DNA of 11,029 nt, taken from Lachnospiraceae bacterium (GTDB taxonomy: Bacteria > Bacillota_A > Clostridia > Lachnospirales > Lachnospiraceae). Below, piece by piece: positions 6,808 to 11,029 of the stretch. The stretch covers positions 1 to 11,029 of the forward strand of contig JAGZJD010000069.1 in NCBI GenBank assembly GCA_018365895.1, given 5' to 3'. Position 1 is the first letter of the stretch; each line of letters starts with the position of its first letter. The position numbers and the translations under genes are program-made. The notes under the pieces were generated by a model, which was not told the DNA's origin, ran no database searches, and was given only the letters and a program-made list of their open reading frames with translations.

Positions 6808-7704
6808 ATGGAAGTTTGGTTGTTAGTCGTTATCGTCATTTTGCTAATCATTATTTTTGCTTTGGCTATTAAATTGTTTCTCATACAAAAGACTGCACGA
6901 GAAATAGAAGTGCAATTTGCTGAGCGACTAATGATTGAAACGAATACGCTGATCGATATTTCCTATCAAGATAAAACTATGTGCAAACTTGCGCGACGAT
7001 TAAACAGTGAGCTGCGTAAACTGCGCAAGGAACGTCACCGTTTTCAGCAGGGGGATTTGGAATTGAAAAGTGCGGTTACTAATATTTCTCACGATTTGCG
7101 CACGCCGCTTACGGCAATCAGCAGTTATCTGGACTTGCTTGACCAGGTAGAAAAAAGCGAAACAGCAGAGCGGTATATAGAGATCATTAGAAACCGTACC
7201 GAAGTATTAAAGCAGTTGACAGAAGAACTTTTCAGCTATTCGGTTATTACATCTCCACAATCTGATAACCGTGTGGAGTTTGTTGCTGTAAATGGTGTAT
7301 TGGAAGAAAGTATATTAGGTTTTTATCCAGCTTTGCATGAGCGAAAGATAACGCCGAGTATTTCTATAACAGAGCATAAGGTAATCCGTAAGGTGAATAA
7401 AGCTGCGTTATTCCGTATCTTCTCAAACCTTCTTAATAATGCAATTAAGTATAGCGATGGAGATTTGAATATCTCTTTGACCGATGCGGGGGAAATTAGT
7501 TTTTCCAATACTGCGTCTGATTTAAATGAGATAGATGTCGAAAGACTGTTTGACCGTTTTTATACAGTTGAAAATGCAAGAAAATCAACAGGACTTGGAT
7601 TATCTATTTCAAGAATCTTAATTGAACAGATGAACGGAACAATATCTGCTCAATACGAGAATGGAAAGTTAAGGATTTGTATTCGGTTACCGGAGGTCAT
7701 ATAA
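6808..7704 (+). CDS. Membrane sensor histidine kinase
   Basis: The 298-residue kinase starts with one long hydrophobic stretch (residues 3-26) and has no sizeable outer sensor domain and no clear HAMP. A helical region leads to the H-box NISHDLRTPL (phospho-acceptor His95). The HATPase domain shows the N-box FSNLLNNAIKYS (205-216), F-box LFDRFYTV and G2-box STGLGLSIS. A canonical DxGxG G1-box is not visible; close relatives as I recall them also lack it. The ribosome site AGGAG lies in the 10-base gap after the permease, so ATPase, permease and kinase form one operon. Kinases this poor in sensor parts often sense through the neighbouring transporter or within the membrane. It should phosphorylate the regulator at 4307-4972. 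Confidence 0.87.
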   Translation: MEVWLLVVIVILLIIIFALAIKLFLIQKTAREIEVQFAERLMIETNTLIDISYQDKTMCKLARRLNSELRKLRKERHRFQQGDLELKSAVTNISHDLRTPLTAISSYLDLLDQVEKSETAERYIEIIRNRTEVLKQLTEELFSYSVITSPQSDNRVEFVAVNGVLEESILGFYPALHERKITPSISITEHKVIRKVNKAALFRIFSNLLNNAIKYSDGDLNISLTDAGEISFSNTASDLNEIDVERLFDRFYTVENARKSTGLGLSISRILIEQMNGTISAQYENGKLRICIRLPEVI

Positions 7705-7739
7705 TTCATTACCGTTTGCTAAGAAACTATATTATTTTA

Positions 7740-7768
7740 TTGATATTTTAAATGATATGTGGTATTAT
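7740..7768 (+). promoter_or_regulatory. Sigma-A-type promoter of the riboswitch-controlled gene
   Basis: TTGATA (7740-7745) and TATTAT (7763-7768) are separated by exactly 17 bases, each one or two mismatches from consensus. Transcription should start near 7775, about nine bases before the first stem of the riboswitch. The kinase gene ends at 7704, so the downstream gene has its own promoter. Confidence 0.7.
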
Positions 7769-7783
7769 GTTACGGATTTCGTC

Positions 7784-7847
7784 TCTTATATAAGTTCACA
7801 ATTGGGTGGACGTTTCTACAAACTACCGTAAATAGTTTACTATAAGA
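7784..7847 (+). promoter_or_regulatory. Purine riboswitch aptamer, guanine type
   Basis: A three-way junction matches the purine (xpt/pbuE) aptamer. P1 is TCTTATA 7784-7790 with TATAAGA 7841-7847. P2 is GTTCAC 7794-7799 with GTGGAC 7806-7811. The core strand GTTTCTAC (7812-7819) is identical to J2/3 of xpt. P3 is AAACT 7820-7824 with AGTTT 7834-7838, with loop ACCGTAA (7825-7831). The loop 2 GG and loop 3 CC needed for the kissing contact are present. The base that sets specificity (position 74 of xpt) is C7840, which pairs with guanine-type ligands; adenine aptamers have U there. U51 (T7817) is kept, arguing against 2'-deoxyguanosine. P2 is one pair and loop 2 one base shorter than in xpt. 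Confidence 0.88.
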
Positions 7848-7885
7848 CTTGAGAACAGGTCTTAGTAAATTATTTGCGGTTTTTT
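7826..7885 (+). terminator. Intrinsic terminator, mutually exclusive with the riboswitch aptamer
   Basis: The 5' arm 7826-7850 pairs with 7857-7879 around the loop GAGAAC. This gives about 23 pairs with a two-base bulge (TA, 7843-7844) and three G-U pairs, followed by six T (7880-7885). The 5' arm is made of the aptamer's loop 3, the 3' side of P3, the specificity C and the 3' side of P1. The aptamer and the terminator therefore cannot form together. Ligand binding should stop the terminator and switch the gene ON, as in the adenine pbuE switch and opposite to the xpt guanine OFF switch. Confidence 0.85.
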
Positions 7886-7906
7886 ATTATTCTGAAGGAG
7901 GTTTTT

Positions 7907-9895
7907 ATGGAAGAAACAAAACAGCTTGGGGAACAGCCAATAAAAAAACTATTGTTAAAGTTTTCGGTCCCTTGTGTGATGGGACTTTTAATCGGTGCAC
8001 TCTACAATATCGTAGACCAGATATTTATTGGGAACAGTAGTCTTGGATATTTAGGAAATGCAGCAACAGGTGTTTCTTTTCCTATTATTTGTATTGCGAA
8101 TGCATTTGCATGGTGCATAGGTGATGGTGCGGCAGCTTTTTTAAGTATTTGTGCCGGGCGAAAAGATAGCGAAAGCGCACATAAATGTGTTGGTACCGGT
8201 ATTGTGTCAACGGCAATAATCAGTATAGTGCTATGTGCGGTATGTTTGATTTTTTGTGAGCCGCTTATGGCTTTATTTGGCGCATCAGATGCTACATTAC
8301 AGCTTGCTTGTGATTATTTTAGAATTGTTGTCTGCTTTTTTCCGGCTTATTTAATGTTTAATGTCATGAACAGTATGATACGAGCGGATGGAAGTCCGAC
8401 ATATGCTATGGTGGCATTGCTTCTAGGCGCGGTTATTAATATTATTTTAGATCCTGTTTTTATCTTTGCATTAGATTGGGGAATTCAGGGTGCTGCGATT
8501 GCAACGGTAATAGGACAAGTTGTCTCTTTTGTGATTTGTGTTGCCTATTTCCGCAGACCGAAAAGTTTCAAATTGAAGAAAAGCAGTTTCCGTATCGATT
8601 ATCCGGTACTTAAAAACTTAATTATTTTAGGTGGATCTACGTTCATAGTACAAATTTCAATGGTTGTTATGACATTGCTTTGCAATATGATGTTATTCAA
8701 ATATGGAGCACTGTCTAAATTTGGAAGTGATATTCCGATTTCTGTATTTAGCATCCAGACAAAAATCTATACAATCGTAGGGAATATCGCTTGTGGAATT
8801 GCCTTAGGAGGACAGCCGATTTTAGGATATAATTATGGCGCCAAGAAAATGGATCGTGTAAAAGAATGTTATAAGTATATTCTGTTGTCTTCCCTGACAG
8901 TTGGAATTTTGGCTACAATCATATTTATTGCGTGTCCGCAAATTATTATTGGAATATTCGGAAAACAAAATGAACTCTATATGGAATTTGCTGTCATTAG
9001 TTTCAAAATCTTTTTGAGTTTCAGCTTTGTTACAGCTTTTATAAAGATTTCTTCAATCTTTTTCCAGGCAATTGGAAAACCGGTACAAGCGATGGTTGCT
9101 TCTGTTCTTCGTGATATGATATGTTTTGTCATTTTTACAATCGGTCTTTGTATGTTCTTTGAGGAGAGAACGCCGGGCAATGGCATTTACGGTATACTTT
9201 TTGCTTCACCGCTTTCAGATTTGGTCGCAGGTACGGTTATTACCATCTTAACAATTAAATTTTTAAGAAGTTTAAAAGAAACACCGAAAAGTATAAAGGA
9301 ACCGGCAGCTATCGTTTCAACACATCCGGGAACGATCATTACGATTGCCAGACAACACGGAACTTGTGGAAAACAGATTGGGGAACTTTTAGCTGAGAAA
9401 CTTGCGATTCCGTTTTATTGTAAGGAATTAACCGCTATCGCAGCAAAAGATAGTGGATTAGCGGAAGAATTCTTATTAAGCGATTATGAGCAGGAAGATA
9501 AATTGCTTTATAACTTATATCTTAGTACGAATGTAGGGCAGCAAAGTATCATTGCCCAAGAAAAAATCTTACGCAAAATAGCTGATGAAGGTTCTTGTGT
9601 GATTGTGGGAAGAGCAGCAAATCATGTACTATGGAATTATGAAAATGTCTTAAAAGTCTTTCTTTATGCACCGGAAAAATATCGAATGCAAAATATTCAG
9701 GATATGTATGGTGATACAAAGGAAAAGGCATATCAGCATATGCGCCGCTCAGATAAAGCGCGTGCGGCTTATTATCAAAATGTTTCCGGTTATGAATGGA
9801 AGAATTTTGGCAACTACAATTTATGCATAGATGCAAGTATCGGAAAAGAAGCGATTACTGATATTATTTTAGATTATATGAAACATAGAAAATAG
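7907..9895 (+). CDS. MATE-family exporter fused to a cytidylate-kinase-like domain
   Basis: The 662-residue protein starts at ATG 7907, five bases after GAAGGAGG (7894-7901). Residues 1-455 form a MATE-family multidrug/metabolite exporter: about 12 hydrophobic segments in two halves, with PIKKLLLKFSVPCV at the front, LYNIVDQIFIG in TM1, RADGSPTYAM and INIILDPVFIF in the first half, and QPILGYNYGAKK and FFQAIGKP in the second. After a linker, residues 474-662 form a Cytidylate_kin2-type domain: TIITIARQHGTCGKQIGELLAEKL as variant P-loop, IPFYCKELT, CVIVGRAANHVL, then a LID-like RRSDKARAAYY and YNLCIDAS. Both halves look complete. The kinase-like domain should face the cytoplasm. The riboswitch and terminator directly upstream imply purine control, so a purine or nucleotide-related cargo is likely but not shown. 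Confidence 0.88.
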   Translation: MEETKQLGEQPIKKLLLKFSVPCVMGLLIGALYNIVDQIFIGNSSLGYLGNAATGVSFPIICIANAFAWCIGDGAAAFLSICAGRKDSESAHKCVGTGIVSTAIISIVLCAVCLIFCEPLMALFGASDATLQLACDYFRIVVCFFPAYLMFNVMNSMIRADGSPTYAMVALLLGAVINIILDPVFIFALDWGIQGAAIATVIGQVVSFVICVAYFRRPKSFKLKKSSFRIDYPVLKNLIILGGSTFIVQISMVVMTLLCNMMLFKYGALSKFGSDIPISVFSIQTKIYTIVGNIACGIALGGQPILGYNYGAKKMDRVKECYKYILLSSLTVGILATIIFIACPQIIIGIFGKQNELYMEFAVISFKIFLSFSFVTAFIKISSIFFQAIGKPVQAMVASVLRDMICFVIFTIGLCMFFEERTPGNGIYGILFASPLSDLVAGTVITILTIKFLRSLKETPKSIKEPAAIVSTHPGTIITIARQHGTCGKQIGELLAEKLAIPFYCKELTAIAAKDSGLAEEFLLSDYEQEDKLLYNLYLSTNVGQQSIIAQEKILRKIADEGSCVIVGRAANHVLWNYENVLKVFLYAPEKYRMQNIQDMYGDTKEKAYQHMRRSDKARAAYYQNVSGYEWKNFGNYNLCIDASIGKEAITDIILDYMKHRK

Positions 9896-9925
9896 TTGAA
9901 GTATACTGCCACAAAGTGCTATAGT
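9896..9925 (+). promoter_or_regulatory. Candidate promoter of the small membrane protein gene
   Basis: TTGAAG (9896-9901), beginning right after the upstream stop codon, and TATAGT (9920-9925) are 18 bases apart. The match is moderate, with the spacing one base longer than ideal. It would start transcription near 9932, about 33 bases before the ATG at 9965. No terminator is seen between the fusion gene and this gene, so read-through is also possible. Confidence 0.4.
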
Positions 9926-9964
9926 GAAAAAAAGATGTGAAAAGAATGATTGGAGAGAAAGGGT

Positions 9965-10300
9965 ATGAGAAAAAACTGGAAAGAGCTGTTGATTTTTGGG
10001 CTGCAAATAGGTTTATTTTATTTAGTTCCCTTAACGGCAAAATCAATAGATGCATTGGGAATGGTGTTTCTCATTATGGCAGGGACACTGCTGCTTGGGG
10101 TTGCAATGGGAATGTTTGCAGGAAAATTGAAATATTTGTATCCATTTGCCACAGCAGGGATTTTTCTGCCGACAGTGTTTCTTTATTATAATGAATCTGC
10201 ACTGATTCATGCAGTCTGGTATCTGCTACTTGCCGGGCTTGGAGTTGTATTAGGAGTAGTCTTACGTTGGCTTTGGAAGAAAAGAGACAGAGAAGAATAG
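9965..10300 (+). CDS. Small integral membrane protein, function unknown
   Basis: The 111-residue protein starts MRKNWKELL at 9965, nine bases after GGAG; an in-frame TTG at 9950 is less likely. It has four hydrophobic stretches (about residues 8-24, 31-55, 60-77 and 82-104) with short loops. A basic end, RWLWKKRDREE, probably lies in the cytoplasm by the positive-inside rule. I recognise it only as a conserved-looking hypothetical of Clostridia, not as a named family. It follows the MATE fusion by 69 bases on the same strand and converges on the pyruvate kinase gene. Its position does not give a function. Confidence 0.7.
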   Translation: MRKNWKELLIFGLQIGLFYLVPLTAKSIDALGMVFLIMAGTLLLGVAMGMFAGKLKYLYPFATAGIFLPTVFLYYNESALIHAVWYLLLAGLGVVLGVVLRWLWKKRDREE

Positions 10301-10316
10301 AAGATAAGAATTTACA

Positions 10317-10354
10317 GAGGGAGATTGTAATAGCGATGTATTACAGTCTCCCTC
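10317..10354. terminator. Hairpin terminator between converging genes
   Basis: GAGGGAGATTGTAAT (10317-10331) pairs with ATTACAGTCTCCCTC (10340-10354): 15 base pairs with one G-U on the plus strand, and an eight-base loop. The bases after it are only moderately T-rich on either strand (ATTGTATC on plus; TGTAAATTCTTATCTT on minus). It probably serves both the membrane protein gene and the pyruvate kinase gene. The stem is strong; efficiency is uncertain because the T tracts are poor. Confidence 0.7.
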
Positions 10355-10403
10355 ATTGTATCAGGTGCTTTGAAGCGTAAAAATTCATTTAGAAAAAGAT
10401 AAC

Positions 10404-11029
10404 CTAAAAATCTCCGACAACACAGGCACGGATCAGATTTGTTCCGCCCGGTTTTCCAAGCGGTACGCCGGCTGTAAAGACGATAGTATCAGAATCATCT
10501 ACAAATTTGTATTTTTTTGCTGCTTCAATGGCACGCAGGCAGAGAATTTCAGAGCTGTATTCTTCCTTGACAAGCATTGGCTGTACACCCCAGGCAAGAC
10601 TTAACTGACGACAGACCTGTTCAGAAACACAGCAGCCGGCAATCAGACAGCCAGGACGGTACTTGGAGATCATTTTCGGTGTACGTCCTGTTACGGTAAC
10701 CGTCAGAATTGCTTTTGCTTTCAGATCAAGTGCAGTCATACAGGTTGCATGAGAGATTGCAGTTGTTACGTCAGGATCTTCAATTCGTTTTGATTTACGG
10801 AAGTTTTCCGCATAATCAATGCTCTGCTCAATGCGGACAGCAATTTTTACCATTGTGCGAAGTGCTTCTACTGGATACATTCCGGCAGCAGTTTCGCCGG
10901 ACAGCATGATAGCGCTTGTGCCCTGATAAATGGCATTTGCAACATCAGTTGTCTCAGCTCTTGTTGGACGTGGATGATTAATCATAGAATCCAACATCTG
11001 TGTTGCAGTAATAACCTGTTTTCCGGACT
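10404..11029 (-). CDS. pyk: Pyruvate kinase, C-terminal part (gene runs off the window)
   Basis: The minus-strand frame is open from the window edge to TAG at 10404-10406. It begins within GKQVITATQMLDSM and continues PTRAETTDVANAIYQGTSAIMLSGETAAG, the highly conserved end of the pyruvate kinase barrel. The alpha/beta C-terminal domain follows (AISHATCMTALDLKAKAI, TVTGRTPKMISKYRP, TAGVPLGKPGGTNLIR). The enzyme makes ATP and pyruvate from phosphoenolpyruvate and ADP at the end of glycolysis. The protein ends directly after NLIRACVVGDF, so it lacks the extra PEP-utiliser-like domain of Bacillus enzymes. About 208 residues are visible of an expected 470-480. The metal- and substrate-binding residues near the N-terminus lie outside the window. 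It marks a return to core chromosome after the accessory region. Confidence 0.96.
   Translation of the reverse strand, partial: SGKQVITATQMLDSMINHPRPTRAETTDVANAIYQGTSAIMLSGETAAGMYPVEALRTMVKIAVRIEQSIDYAENFRKSKRIEDPDVTTAISHATCMTALDLKAKAILTVTVTGRTPKMISKYRPGCLIAGCCVSEQVCRQLSLAWGVQPMLVKEEYSSEILCLRAIEAAKKYKFVDDSDTIVFTAGVPLGKPGGTNLIRACVVGDF

Noticed and set aside
7841..7861. The short AAGACTT/AGGTCTT hairpin alone as the terminator of the kinase operon.
   Set aside because: It is only the tip of the much longer hairpin 7826-7879 that ends directly in T6; the short version is not followed by a T tract.
9549..9836. Minus-strand open frame within the kinase-like domain of the fusion gene.
   Set aside because: It lies entirely inside a well-supported coding frame and has a Cys/His-rich, low-quality sequence with no recognisable domain.

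Overview
The window looks like a low-to-moderate GC Clostridia chromosome, most likely a gut Lachnospiraceae-type Firmicute. This rests on AT-rich codon use, strong AAGGAGG ribosome binding sites, protein families typical of that group (DUF4368-type serine recombinase tail, XRE regulator with a membrane anchor, BcrA/LanF-type ABC genes, MATE exporter) and a pyruvate kinase without the extra C-terminal domain. The genus cannot be fixed from the sequence alone.

Left part (1-4300) is an accessory, decaying region. The first 52 bases are the C-terminus of a large serine recombinase, so a mobile element lies to the left and ends here. It ends inside an XRE-family regulator gene: the reading frame resumes at the end of the DNA-binding domain and runs through a transmembrane segment and an outer domain. 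Then come a P-loop topology-modulation (FlaR-like) ATPase, a DUF2975 membrane protein without its usual XRE partner, and an intact S66 (MccF/LD-carboxypeptidase) peptidase. Next is a short gene graveyard: a frameshifted small ORF, an aminoglycoside-phosphotransferase-like gene without its N-lobe, and a GNAT acetyltransferase whose middle, including part of the acetyl-CoA-binding motif, is missing in frame.

Centre (4307-7704) is a complete stimulus-response module: an OmpR-family response regulator, a promoter with three 12-bp-spaced direct repeats, a BcrA/LanF-type ABC ATPase with a Glu in place of the Q-loop Gln, its ABC-2 permease, and a short membrane histidine kinase. By family and layout it is probably a detoxification system for a cell-envelope-active peptide antibiotic.

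Right part (7740-9895) is the most notable piece. A good sigma-A-type promoter leads into a purine riboswitch aptamer of the guanine type (C at the specificity position). Its P3 and P1 3' strands are also the 5' arm of a long intrinsic terminator, so ligand binding should turn expression ON. The gene it controls is a fusion of a MATE-family exporter with a C-terminal cytidylate-kinase-like (Cytidylate_kin2) domain. Together this suggests a purine-responsive efflux system linked to nucleotide chemistry.

The right edge holds a small membrane protein gene (9965-10300). It converges on the 3' part of the pyruvate kinase gene (minus strand, running off the window), with a shared hairpin terminator between them.
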